Positions 1 through 10,595 of a stretch of 64,000 bases of DNA are shown in pieces. Within the stretch, counting starts at the first letter, position 1. Every line of letters begins with the position of its first letter. Below the pieces are notes generated by a model that did no database searches, was not told the DNA's origin, and was given only the letters and a program-made list of their open reading frames with translations. The stretch is from contig CM036618.1 in assembly GCA_020746105.1 (NCBI GenBank), positions 114,645,308 through 114,709,307 on the forward strand, written 5' to 3'. A program made the position numbers and the translations under genes. The DNA is from Trogon surrucura. Lineage: Eukaryota > Chordata > Aves > Trogoniformes > Trogonidae.

Positions 1-337
1 TGATTTTTTTAAAAAACTCTCCATTCCTTGGAAAAATTTGGATGTGAAGAACTTAATTTCTAAAAAAAATCCACCCATACATTTAAAATCACAGCACATG
101 GAAAGGGTCACTATCTACCTGGGCTAAGTGCAGAACACAAAGGTAATCAAATCAGAAAGAGTTGGATGGTCACACCTGAAATTAATTAATAAATTACTTC
201 AGAGCAGTTGCAGCCTTTTACTTTTCCTGGTCTACTTGCAAAAAATATACCTATTTCTTTTTTTAGGATATAGTCTGTGACTCGACAGTGAAAATGTTTC
301 CCTCCATCAAGGAAACACCACTGGCCTGCTTTCAAAC

Positions 338-405
338 CTGCCTGAATGTCCCGGCTTTAATTGCAGTTTGGCTGCAGAATTGGCATCGCTCCACAATAGA
401 TTGCC
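338..405 (-). CDS. Candidate internal exon (exon 2 of an unidentified gene)
   Basis: Read on the minus strand, a pyrimidine-rich tract and CAG acceptor end at 406, followed by 68 bp and a CAG|GTTTGA donor. After two leading bases the exon gives 22 codons without a stop, including a CxxC pair (CQFC) and a run ending KAGTFRQ. Its phase (two bases first) fits the candidate first exon at 3496-3436, which ends with one extra base, so the joined frame stays open. The intron would be about 3.0 kb. The CxxC suggests a zinc or redox site, but that is inference. I do not recognise the protein, and the rest of the gene would lie left of base 1. A chance match of splice signals remains possible. Confidence 0.4.
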
Positions 406-2204
406 CTGAGGAAGAAAAGAGACCAGAAATTCACTAACTGCTTAGACGTTTATTTTTTTTAAGAAGTGGAGGCAAAAAAGTTTTTAGAAGACTGTCCAAG
501 CTAAAAAAAAAAAGCTTGAGAACTTTATTTTGCCTTTGAAAGTGGAGGGGAGAAAGAAGAGACAGCCTCTGCTTCAAGCAAAGAACATGCCCAGCTTCCA
601 GATCTCTAATACTAAGCTGGAACACACTTTTATTACAGTAATCTGGCCTTTCTTCCCACCTCAGTCACCAGCTTCCCTGGAGAACACATAAGCATTAATG
701 TAGTTCTTTATGACTTTCACTTAGAACTTAGCAGTGTGCAAGCTACGTAGGCTGTGTCAAGGATTCTGAGACAGGTTCACCAAGATCTACTAGCAGAGTG
801 CATAGCTGATGGCATACAATGACTCTAATGATGAAAGTCACTCTGGAGGAAAAGTGAAAACAAAAGGAGACAGAAGGATATAATGTGCATCCCAAGGGAG
901 TCTCCAGTGCTGCAGACTATTCCCCCCACAAGAATTTCCCAAGGTACAGCACATGCTTTTCATCAGCACCCTTGTAGACTCCTCACTGGATACCCACAAG
1001 GCTGGTTGGCTGATAAGCACTACAAAGACACGTCACGGTATCCCCTAACGAATCAAAAAACCTACAACCCAGGAGAGAGCACAGGGAATAAGAGAATTGG
1101 CTCCTGCTCGTCACTACCCAGGAGAACCTACCAAACATCACTGGGATTGACAGTTGCATGGTCATAAAGACAACAGCATGAGACCAAGAGGCAAATGTTA
1201 CCCCAAAGGCTTTGCAATAGTACTAGGGTGAAAAGGGAGAGACCTGCTGAAAGGCAGATAGCAAAGTTGCAAACGGAGGGTGCTTGGCAGTACAAAAGGC
1301 TAAGGTACCCATGGCACTGCTACACCTATATCACCTTTTTTTTGTGTCAAAACCTCAGTAGTACTCACTGCTTTAAAATGCTGTATAATGAAAAGACTTG
1401 AACTTTTTCTTACGAGAGCATGCAGGTCAAATATAAAAATTAACTACACAATTGAGAAAATGCCACCCAGCAGAAGTTTTCAGTTATACAGCACTACTTC
1501 TCATATAACAAAATGCAAGCTTCCCAATTTTCTAACTACAATTTTTGAAAGACAGATCCAAAGTCAACTCTGATCCCCTGTGGAAAAAGTATTCACGTTT
1601 TCCCTTTCTTTTAAGTATACTTTAAGCTCTGCTGGGAAAAATAATACATTTGAGTTTTGAAAAGTAACTGCAGAGGATTAAAAGCTTAAAAGAAATGGCT
1701 ACTGAAGAATTAGAGATGTCTACACAACAATTAAAATTAAAAATGTCCAAAGACATATTTGAATTAAAAAGCAAATCACCTCACTGTTTTCTCAAGGGAT
1801 ACACTAATGCTCAAGTTACTCTGAAGGGACAATAGGTTTCCAAAGGCACAGCTGGCCTGCCCCAAATCCTGTAACAGTAAGTGAGAGCTGTGTGCCTAAA
1901 GCCTATTTATGATTTGAAGTACACCTTTATGGCAGGTGTAGAAAGAAATATGGAAACTGCCAAGTAGTGACAACAGCAATCTTGTCCACTGACAACCACA
2001 CAAGCATAAAGTTAGGTTTATGACACTTTGTGTCCTGGAAAAGAATAACACATGCAAAAACAACTAGGTTCACATAACCTAGCAAAGTACAGACTTAAAA
2101 AAAAAAAAAGAAAATAATTGGTTAGAAAGTCCCATTAGCACTGTTTAGATATAAACCAGAATTCATACCTAGCTCTCATAGCATCTTGAGTGTTTGGACA
2201 AGGG
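406..2204. other. Presumed intron, no recognisable feature
   Basis: A/T-rich sequence with short oligo-A runs (for example around 2098-2112) and no convincing coding frame or repeat family. If the two exon candidates are right, this is most of intron 1 of a minus-strand gene. Confidence 0.4.
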
Positions 2205-2914
2205 AACGTATAGGGGACGTCCTGCTGGAAAGCAGCCCCATGGGGAAAGACCTTGGAGTCCCAGCGGACAGTGAGTTGTCCAGGGGACAGCAATGTGCCC
2301 TTGTGGCCAAGAGAGCCAATGGGAGCCTGGGGTGAATTAAGAAAAGTGTGTCCAGCAGGTCTAGGGAGGTCCCTCCTCCCCCTCTGCTCTGCCCTGGTGA
2401 GACCACACCTGGAATACTGTGTCCAGTTTTGGGCTCCCCAGTTCAAGAGAGACAGGGACCTACTGGAGAGAGTCCAACGGAGAGCTACAAGGGTGATCAA
2501 GGGACTTGAACATCTCTCCTATGAAGAGAGACTGAGAGAACTGGGGCTGTTTAGCCTTGAAAGGAGATGGCTGAGAGGGGACCTTATTAATGTACACAAA
2601 TATCTGAGGGGTGGGTATCAAGGAGAAGGCGACAATCTCTTCTCAGTGGTGCCCAGCAAGAGAACAAGGAATAATGGGTTTAAGTTAGAATATAGGAAGT
2701 TCCACCTCAACATGAGGAGAAACTTCTTTCCTGTGAGGGTGATGGAGCCCTGGCACAGGCTGCCCAGGCAGGTTGTGGAGTCTCCTCTGGAGACTTTCAA
2801 AACTCGCCTGGACATGTTCCTGTGTGGCTGCCCTAGGGGATCCTGCTCTGGCAGGGGGTTTGGACTAGATGAACTCTAGAGGCCCCTTCCAACCCTGAAC
2901 ATTCTGTGATTCTA
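2205..2914 (+). repeat. CR1 LINE, 5'-truncated, 3' end
   Basis: The sequence encodes the C-terminal part of CR1 ORF2 downstream of the reverse transcriptase fingers and palm, with family motifs such as [20 protein letters not shown] and [11 protein letters not shown]. It ends in a 3' UTR with GGTTTGGACTAGATGA and a tail ATTCTGTGATTCT. The frame is open from 2253 to 2879, but its first 40 or so codons are shifted relative to the family. The insertion lies inside the presumed intron of the left-hand gene. It is a dead copy, as it lacks ORF1, the endonuclease and most of the polymerase. Confidence 0.93.
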
Positions 2915-3084
2915 ACTGTGCTCTCCATGCATATATAGAGCAGTTCTCACTTCTTGAAGTGTTGTTTTCAAGTTAATCACTAGCCACCTAATGCTGTGCC
3001 ACAATAACCATTGTTAAGTCTCCCAGGAGGAGCTGAGTCCAACAAACAGCAACGCACTTTTTTTTTTTGAATTTCTGCAACGGA

Positions 3085-4060
3085 GCGCTACATTCCTGAC
3101 CTCCCGCCGTCCCCCAGCAGCCCTGCCGGTGCAAGCCCAGGCCAGGCAGGCAGGCAGACCGGCAGGCCACAAGGGCCAAGACCTGGCAGGAGCTATTCGT
3201 GCAACAACCCCACGGGAACGCGGCAGGGACACGGCAAACCCACCTTCCGCGCTACCGCGCGTACACAGACAGGCACGGACACACCCCCCCACCCCGGGCT
3301 GAGGGAACCGCTCGGCGCCCAACCTCCCGAGGCGACTAGCGGGGCCGGCCTGTTGCCACGGGAGACGAGCCTGCCGGCAATCGCCGCCTCCCCTCGCCGC
3401 AGAGACGCCCCCGGTACAGCGCGCTCGCCCATCACCTCGCCACGACGCTCGGACGGCACCGTAGGCGCAGAGCCGGCCGATCACCGCCGCCGCCATGCTA
3501 GTCCCTTGCCCCCCTGCCGGCCACCGTACTTAGCTGCCCGAGCACTGCCTGATGAGAAAGCCAAGGCAGAGCGAGACCGGCTCGGGGAAAAACGCGGCGG
3601 AGGGGCCAAAACGAACGGCTGCCACTCAGCTGAAGCCTTACTGAAACGCTCGCACCGCCGCGACCCCTTTCCGCGAGAGCTGCACCGCTAACTGTCCAAC
3701 AGGCAGAGCGGCGCCGCCGCTGAGACCCGCCCTGGCGCAGGACCCCAAGGGTTGCTGAGGCGCCGCCTGACATTGGCGTGGGAGCGCGCGCCGGCCGGGG
3801 GCGTGGCTGGGCGGCCGCCGAGCTCTGCTCGGGCGGGGCCTGCGGCCTGAGGGCGATGGAGGAGTCGGACCCTGATTCCCCTTTCTTGCCTTCGCAGCTG
3901 GCGGTGCCTTTCCGCGGCCGGGGCGGGGCTGTGGGTGCGGTTGCGGGCTCAGCGGTGCGGTGCTGCTCTGAGGCTGCTGCCGCGTTCTGCCCGCAGCTCT
4001 GCCTGGAGCTCGTACGTCTTTCCCTGGCAGTTACGGTGTTCTTCCCGCCGGCTCCATTCC
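3085..4060. promoter_or_regulatory. CpG island, probable (bidirectional) promoter
   Basis: A G+C- and CpG-dense block stands out sharply from the A/T-rich flanks. It contains many CGCC/GGCG boxes and GGGGCGGGGC-type Sp1-like sites (around 3920). A minus-strand coding start sits at 3496. A plus-strand ATG in good context sits at 3856, so divergent transcription is possible. No TATA box is evident, as is usual for CpG-island promoters. It is the only such island in the window and the best evidence for a host gene. Confidence 0.85.
3436..3496 (-). CDS. Candidate first coding exon of an unidentified gene
   Basis: The minus-strand ATG at 3496-3494 has A at -3 and G at +4, a strong initiation context, inside the CpG island. 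Twenty codons follow (beginning MAAAVIGRLCAYG), with several Arg and Ala and no acidic residues. One G then precedes a GTGATG donor at 3435. An N-terminus of this kind is compatible with a mitochondrial targeting sequence, which is inference. The frame could also read through the donor to about 3014, but the acceptor and phase match at 405 favour splicing. Product unknown. Confidence 0.45.
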
Positions 4061-4137
4061 ATTGTGCACGGAAAATCACGTTGCCAGAGGCCAGTGTTCA
4101 CAAAGAAGGCAGAGGAGTCTTCACTTCATTCGAATAA
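3856..4137 (+). CDS. Weak candidate: divergent 93-codon reading frame in CpG island
   Basis: An ATG with G at -3 and G at +4 opens a frame beginning MEESDPDSPF that runs to a stop at 4137. It faces away from the minus-strand exon, as a divergent transcript would. GC-rich islands often give long chance frames, the later residues look non-coding, and I see no strong splice donor. Alternatives are exon 1 of a divergent gene with an unrecognised donor, or a noncoding divergent RNA. Confidence 0.15.
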   Translation: MEESDPDSPFLPSQLAVPFRGRGGAVGAVAGSAVRCCSEAAAAFCPQLCLELVRLSLAVTVFFPPAPFHCARKITLPEASVHKEGRGVFTSFE

Positions 4138-7100
4138 AGGGGAAGTTAACCGGGGTTGCCAAGTCCCAGTGAGGTCTCTCAAACTGCCAAAGGACGCAGC
4201 CTGCTTTTATCCCAATTTCCCGGCCGCATGAGACCCTCTCCCTTTCCCCCCTGGCTGAGGCACTCAGAAGGCACAGACTGCCCGATTCCCCTGTTCCGTG
4301 TTCCTCCTTAACATGTACCCCCCTCAACAACACACATCACATGTTTCATTAGCTCCAACTTCATGCTGCCCAGGGCGAAGAAGTTAATATCCATAGGCCT
4401 ATGAAGCCTGCGCACTCTTTCTCACAGTTCAGAAGTGAAGAGCATCCTTGCTGCTGACTGAACGAACAGCCCTAATGGTCAAGGTGTCTCATTATCTTCT
4501 CCTCACAGACTGCATCCTGGGACTCCCCCGTTCGAAGGACACTCTCCTCTTTGTTCCATCACTAACACAAAAAAACCCACACGCTCCCCTTCTTGTTTTA
4601 CCACTGATTTGTAAAGACGCTCTACTTATTCTCTCACTTTTCATGCACCTGAGGTGCTATTCAGTGCTCCTAGTGGATGGGAGTCAGATGAGGTGTCTCC
4701 TCATCTTCCTGGTTTTCTCCACTGCTGGTCAGAGCAGCAGCCCAGGCATGCCTGCTGTTGTGTGAGTGCTGCCGGCAGTGTGATCCAAAGGGGCAGGTGG
4801 GCTCCAGCAGAAGCTGTTGCCTGCACAGATGAACTTTGCCTGTGGCTTAGAAGGCTTGGGAGCCTGACAACAGTGCTATCAACTGCAGCTTGCAGTCTCC
4901 CTGCAGCTCTTATTCATCTGAACTGCAGCAGCTTAAGCACCAGCAGCTGCGCTTTAGCAACAGATCAAGACCCTCAGCTTGCTCCTAGCGAGTGTAACGA
5001 GCCCTGGCAGTTCAGCCAAGTGCTGTGCACACCTCGTACCCTCTGGTGCAGTTTCCTCAGGGCAGGAATCATCTCTTCTTCATCTCCTATTCTCCATCTC
5101 CTGTTCTCCCACACGGTGCCTGCCGCTGTGTCTGTGAGGCATTATTATACCAAGAATGAGAAGGCAGATTCCTAGGGGATGAATTCTTGTTTTTCAGAAC
5201 AATTTTTGGTACAGGGAAAATTTTGCTGGAAATTATTCACAGCAGCTTTTTTCCCCCTTCTTATTTTACTCCTTCCTGCATGGCAAAGCCAGTGGAATTG
5301 TTGTTCTGACTGCCCTCTGCAATACAGTCATTTTCATATACTGCATTACCTTTTTTTCCTGTTGTTCTAGTTCCAGTATGAAAGACTACAGTGATAACAA
5401 ATAGCTTAATTTGCATTAGTAAGCAGAAGCACATAACCTGCAATGTGTTCAGTATTTGTCACACATTCAACATGTAACACAATGATTGCTTTGTACCTTA
5501 TTGTACACTGAGAAGCTGTAAAGAAGAATTTCCTATAGTGTGCTGACAGACCAGCTGCTGGCAGAAAATTGGTGCAAGACATAATCTTTTAAACAGGATT
5601 TTTATCTTATCTTCAGGCTCTTTAAATATGCTCATTCTCACAGCATTAAGATACAATATATTTCAGGACGTAACCCTGACAGCATCACTAAGGATAAAAA
5701 CAATTAGTCTCTCAAAAATTCCTGCAGATATGTTCACTGTAGTATTTACTCTGAGTTCTTCCTTTGGGAAGCAATAAGTTCCAAAAATTCTCTGTGTCAC
5801 ACACAGAATTAAGCTCTCTTTTTTACTCATGCACGGCATGATCTAATGGAAATGCAACTTTCTGTGCATCTGTGCACTGGAGAGAAAGAATCTGCCTTGT
5901 ATAAATTTGTTAGATAAAAAAAAAATTTCTTAAAAAAGAAAGTAATTTTAGCAACTGTACCCTGTCACACTGCTACAGATGGTAATGCCAGCAGTGTTGG
6001 GATGAGTGTGTTCTGTCTTGTAAAAGGGAATTAGTTCATGCACTAGCCAGTTTCTCAGTATTCTTCACAGGCTACAAAAGATGGAGAGTAAGTACTGTGC
6101 AGTCCCAAAAGCCAGTTTGTGGAATTTGCTACTGGTCATTCAGCTTCAAAATCCAACTCAAAGATGAAAAATTACCACCTGAGAGTTGTTTATTAGGATT
6201 ATTTTCCTACCTCCCCTCCCTCTAAAAACAGACGTACATTTTAAGAAAACATTTTCTGAAAGGATAAATCATCTTGGAGCAAAATCTTCCAAGTCCGAAA
6301 AGTTAACAAAGTTCTGAATTTACTCAGAATGGTTTTGGGGGTTTCATTTAAACCCTCTTAAAAAAAAATCTGCTTCCATTAGCTCTGAATTATTATTATC
6401 TTAACTGGTTGGGTCTCAATGCCTCTCCCTAGAACTTGAAATAGTGTGCTAAGTCTCCCCATGTGCCCTGGCTCCACATAGACCCAAGTAGCCTGCAGAA
6501 GTCCCCGGAAAAGCACCTAGCACTAGTGCTTGGTTGCTCTGCCAGAAGCTGCTGTGGATGGTGCCAAGAGAAGCTACAGAGAAAGCAGATGACGTGGGCT
6601 GCTGGCAGCACCTTGTTAGCACCAGCATGGTGCTGTCATAGCAAGCAGGAAAGGATGTATACATGGTAGGGAAAAGGAATGAGAGGAGTGATCAGCCCAG
6701 GAGGGGGAACAACTGATTGTTAAAACACCATGGTGCAACCACCATTCTCTCTGTGGCGAGAAGCTAGGGTGGAAAAAGTCTCATTCCATAGGTATCTGTC
6801 AGGCAGCCTGGAGCTTTTAGTATCCCACTGCCCTCCTGTGAGACACATATGTGCTCTGTCCAGCACTGCAATATTTTCATCAAAGTGATGGAATCAGCTG
6901 TTTCTTTGCTGTCTCAGGATAGGAAAAAAGTCCCACCATAGCTGATAACTTACCAGACCTGAAAACAATTACAGTAAGCCTACTGCCTGGGGATACTGTC
7001 ATTTACACTTTGGAGCAAGCTTTATTTGCTCCAATTCTTTCACCAGTGATAACTGTTTTACTTGGCAGTAGGATAGATTTGAACTGGTATGGGTAATTGA

Positions 7101-7787
7101 TGTGTGAACAGTGCTGCCACTGGAAGGAACAGGAATGCAGACTGATAATGGACCATTCAAAGGCCAGCTGCCAGCTCCAATGAAGGATGTACTCAGCAGA
7201 CAAAAATTTCGGAGGAGATGTGATTTCGATCAGGGTTTTTCTATCTTTGAATAATAGCAATCTAGCTATTTTATCTCAGTCTATTTTGTTTCAGCAAGAC
7301 TGATAATTTTTTACAACTGATAACATAAACACTCTTTTTGCATGGCTCATTGCCTGTTAAACTCTGTTGTTTAAAGTTACTCCCTAATGTGTGCTTTCCC
7401 ATTGTAAAAGCAATGTCAACTAAATGCATTATATTGCTTTGGCTCTTGGTGGGAACTTCAGATGTGCAAGAAGAAACGTCTCTATAAGAAGAACTCTGAG
7501 ACCTAGAGGGATCAGAAGGATTTTGCTTACTTTGGGTCAGCTTCAGCAGGGAAGAGACTGGTGTCTTTAGTAGTTTCTGATAAACAAGTTTCCAAAACAG
7601 CAGCGCTGACTTTTTGGCATAGGCACTCTGCTGTCCCGGGGAAATTACCCAGACTGTGCTCCCAGGGCTCAAGGTGAGGTGAGTCAACACAGGCAGTTGT
7701 GGGTGGCCTTGTAATGTGGAAGCCTTAGGAGATTTTAGCTGTTTAGCAACTAATGCTAAGCAATACATTTTTAAAAAGGAATGAGAA
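4138..7787. other. No recognisable feature
   Basis: Apart from the fading right shoulder of the CpG island this is anonymous A/T-rich DNA. No CR1 tail, LTR, exon pair or RNA gene was recognised. Short frames are present but have neither family motifs nor splice context. Confidence 0.5.
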
Positions 7788-8105
7788 TGTCCTGGGTTTA
7801 GCTGAAACCGCAGTCCTGTTTAGTGATTTTTACTTTCCAGTTTAGTGTCTTCTAAAAGGCTGCACATTCTGAAGTAAGCAGCATGTTTTTGCAGACAGTG
7901 TGTGCTACTGGCAGTGATAACACCTGATGTTTACAGTTACAGCCTGGGACTGGTGTGCAGAAAGGCTCTTGCTTATACTTATTCCTATAGTGACCAAGGC
8001 CACTGCTGGCTCTCGTGTGCCACGCTGGGGGTGCCGGGTAGTAAGAGGGGGGCACAAGGAAGTAAAAGGTTGCACCTCCGGGGGGTAATAGACAGGACAG
8101 GGTGA

Positions 8106-8149
8106 CCAATGAGAGTATTCCATCCCATATACGTCATATTTAGTATAAA
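8106..8149 (+). promoter_or_regulatory. ERVL LTR core promoter: CCAAT, CRE-like, TATA
   Basis: CCAAT at 8106, ACGTCA at 8131 and TATAAA at 8144 are spaced as in a pol II promoter. All three are conserved in the 3' LTR (TATAAA at 14425). Transcription would start some 30 bp downstream and drive the leader, gag and pol. Confidence 0.6.
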
Positions 8150-8462
8150 TTGAGTGATCACGAGAGTTTTGTCCCTTTTTCGTTTGGCCCTTTTCTTCGT
8201 TTCGCCCTTTTCTGCAATGGCCGGTGTCCAGAGAGGACTCCATCTGACCTCCTGCTTTTGATCCGGATCCTGAGTTCCCGAATCCAGCTCCCTGTATCCA
8301 GCTCCCGCTGCCGCTGAGCCTGGGCTTCCCCAGTGCCTCCTGCTCTGCAGCACCAGTGGTGATTGCTATCGGGGGAGGGAGTCGGGTTTGTTATCGAGCT
8401 ACTATCTATAGTTGTATATAGTTCCTTACTTTTATCTTTTTACCATTATTTCTATTATTTTC

Positions 8463-8468
8463 ATTAAA
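8463..8468 (+). terminator. Polyadenylation signal ATTAAA in 5' LTR
   Basis: A common variant of AATAAA, about 315 bp downstream of the TATA box. The same position in the 3' LTR (14745-14750) reads ACTAAA, so the copy that would terminate the proviral transcript is damaged. Confidence 0.5.
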
Positions 8469-8610
8469 ACTGTTCTAGTTTTCCTTCCCTAACCTGTAAG
8501 TCTCTCTGCCTCATTCCCTTTTCTCTTCCTGTTTTGGGAGGGGGAGAGTGGGTTAGAGAGCGTCTGTCCGTGTTAGTGGCCAGCCCAGCCCTAACCCGCA
8601 ACAGATTTAT

Positions 8611-8621
8611 TGGCGCCCAAC
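8611..8621 (+). other. Primer-binding site, tRNA-Lys1,2-like
   Basis: TGGCGCCCAAC lies 7 nt after the LTR end. These 11 bases match the start of the primer site used by tRNA-Lys1,2-primed retroviruses such as foamy viruses. The following bases (AAAAACAAAC) do not continue the match, so the 18-nt site is eroded or the primer assignment is approximate. Confidence 0.6.
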
Positions 8622-8791
8622 AAAAACAAACACCAACTGGGCTCAGAATATTTTACCAGCCATTTAGATACAACTGGGCTCTGATATATTGCCCGCATAG
8701 TTTAAATTCCATCCGGTGCAGTTGAGAGCGTATCAGATCCTTTCTTTGAAAGTTCTGAAGGGTTAGAAAAGAAAACCGGACAGCTCACATC

Positions 8792-9142
8792 ATGTTATCG
8801 GTTGGTGAAATGTTATGTCATGTTCTTTTAAATGTGGGTTCCTCATTGGGTGTCAAAATTTTGTCCAAACTCTTGAGTGTGATTTGGTATATCTTTCTGT
8901 GGTTTGCCTGTTCTGGTTACATAACGAGAATTCTCACTGTGCTGGTTTTCTTAGGGTCGGTGTATTCTGCAGTAATTTGGGTGATCGGCATACCTGAATA
9001 CCTTAAGAGCACAATGATGAATTTTGTTTCTAACTACACTTTCAATTTCACCTTAGGAAATTATACTCATTCGTTTGCTAATCTGAGCATACCAGGTTTT
9101 GAGGATTGTGATTGTGATTGTGAATGCAGTTATTTCGATTGA
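8792..9142 (+). CDS. ERVL leader ORF: predicted small membrane glycoprotein (116 aa)
   Basis: The ATG at 8792 opens 116 codons between the primer site and gag, ending in TGA at 9140. Two strongly hydrophobic stretches lie at about residues 27-40 and 47-67. Next comes a hydrophilic part with four N-glycosylation sequons within 19 residues (N81, N85, N90, N97) and an acidic Cys cluster, DCDCDCEC, near the C-terminus. The order suggests a membrane anchor with a short lumenal or outer domain. The next reading frame (gag) is in the same phase, so the TGA may have split one longer product. I know no family name for it. By analogy glycosylated Gag leaders occur in some gammaretroviruses, but homology is not claimed. 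The ORF is intact, unlike gag and pol. Confidence 0.6.
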   Translation: MLSVGEMLCHVLLNVGSSLGVKILSKLLSVIWYIFLWFACSGYITRILTVLVFLGSVYSAVIWVIGIPEYLKSTMMNFVSNYTFNFTLGNYTHSFANLSIPGFEDCDCDCECSYFD

Positions 9143-10595
9143 AAGATTGAATTGTTATTGATTCTGATGTTAATGCCTATGAATCTCTTGGCATTGTGGC
9201 GTTTCTGTAGGAATTTGTGCAAGTCATTGAGTATCACTGTGTCCTTTAGCACTCAGTGTGTACCAGCTAATGTCACCCCTGTGACTAGAAAGAAACATCG
9301 GAAAAAGTCAACTGCCCTAAGAACAGATAACACAACTCCAGGACAAAGTTCTTCTAAAGTAGCACCATCAGATGACTCAGATTCAGACTCAAAAAAGAAG
9401 GTTTGTCCCCCGACAGATTCAGTATTAGAAAGGTTAGTTACGGCCTGGAAGGCAAGTCATCCAACATCAGATGACTCTGATCCAGGACAGGGTCCTTCCA
9501 AACCGAAGTCATCAGATGGTTCGAAGCCACAAACGGAGGCAGCTGTCAAACCTTTAACTCTGAGGGACATGCGAGATGTGAGAAAGGACTTTGGCAGTCG
9601 TCAGGGTGAATCATATTACAGGTGGTTACTCCGGTGCTGGGATAAAGGAGCCGATACCATTAATCTGAATGGTAAAGAAGCCAAACAGCTGGGGTCCCTG
9701 TCTGGAAACGCAGGCGTTGACACGGAACTTGCAAAAGACGACAACAGTCTCAGCCTCTGGAGACGACTCTTGACAGCTATTAAGAACCGGTATACCCACA
9801 AGGACGATATTCCTATCCACACAACCAACTGGACCAGCATGGAAAAAGGCATTAAGTTCCTGAGAGAACTAGCAGTGAGAGAGGTGATTTACAGCGATCC
9901 ACAAACAATTTTAAACCCTGATCAAATGCCCTGCCACAAACACGTTATTCAGATGTTTGTGAGGAGTGCCCCACCAGTGTATAAGCACACCTTGTCAACA
10001 ATGGTCTGGGTGTTAGATGGAGATGGTGGGGTACCAAGAGTGAGTGAAGTGGCCAACAAAGCACGACAGTATGAAGACAGTACTGCCAACCCCCAACAAA
10101 TTCAGATTGCTGCCATGGAAAAAATAATTGAGGAAAACAACAGATCACTGGAGAAATCAATTGAGAAAGCTATTGAGATAGCAATGGAGAAAACCAATCA
10201 AGCAATTGAGAAAACCAATCAAGCAATTGAGAAAAATAGTGAATCATTTGAGAAAACCAATCAATCATTAGAGAAGCTGATTGAAACATTATCCAAGAGA
10301 GATGACAGACCTCAATGGAGCCGCGTTGATGCTGTTAGAAAATACAGACCTTCAAGATCAACTAGAAATGATGGCAACTCGTCACGGAATGACTTGTGGA
10401 TTTTCCTACATGGATATGGTGAGGACGAGAAACTGGGATGGAAAACCTACTTCTGCTCTACGAGAACGAGTATCCAATTTGCGAAACACAAACAGAAGAC
10501 AACAATCTGCCACGAGAAGGAATAATCAAAATGTAAATGTAGTTAATATCAATACTGTGAATCAGGTAAACCCCGTGAATCAGCCTCAAAATTAG
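9143..10595 (+). pseudogene. gag: ERVL gag, frameshifted
   Basis: The frame is open from just after the leader TGA (first ATG 9167) to 10525. In order it contains a hydrophobic start (about 10 residues rich in L and M), a basic then Ser/Asp-rich region, and a core with RKDFGSRQGESYYRWLLRCWD. That core resembles capsid-like Gag domains of avian ERVL. A coiled coil of repeated EKTNQAI heptads follows at 10187-10291. Near 10422-10432 sense moves to the +1 frame, which continues RNWDGKPTSALRERV and then an Asn-rich tail to TAG at 10593. The original frame runs on to 10525 as nonsense. One small indel explains this. No CCHC zinc knuckle is seen. It would form the particle shell. Confidence 0.8.
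10187..10291 (+). repeat. Five 21-bp units encoding coiled-coil heptads in gag
   Basis: Five consecutive 7-codon units start at 10187, 10208, 10229, 10250 and 10271, each beginning Glu-Lys. The first two are identical (EKTNQAI) and later ones diverge. The period equals one coiled-coil heptad, so the array lengthens an oligomerisation helix without changing register. Confidence 0.8.

Larger units (their letters stand above)
7788..8603 (+). repeat. ERVL 5' LTR
   Basis: It begins TGTCCTGGGTTTAGC and ends CAACA. It matches 14069-14885 throughout. CCAAT (8106-8110), ACGTCA (8131-8136, a CRE-like half site), TATAAA (8144-8149) and ATTAAA (8463-8468) are in the order expected for U3 and R. Confidence 0.95.

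Noticed and set aside
2135..2500. 121-codon minus-strand frame
   Set aside because: It is antisense to the plus-strand CR1 copy.
3014..3496. 160-codon minus-strand frame through the CpG island
   Set aside because: GC-rich islands give long open frames by chance. The donor at 3435 and the phase-matched exon at 405 explain the first 20 codons better.
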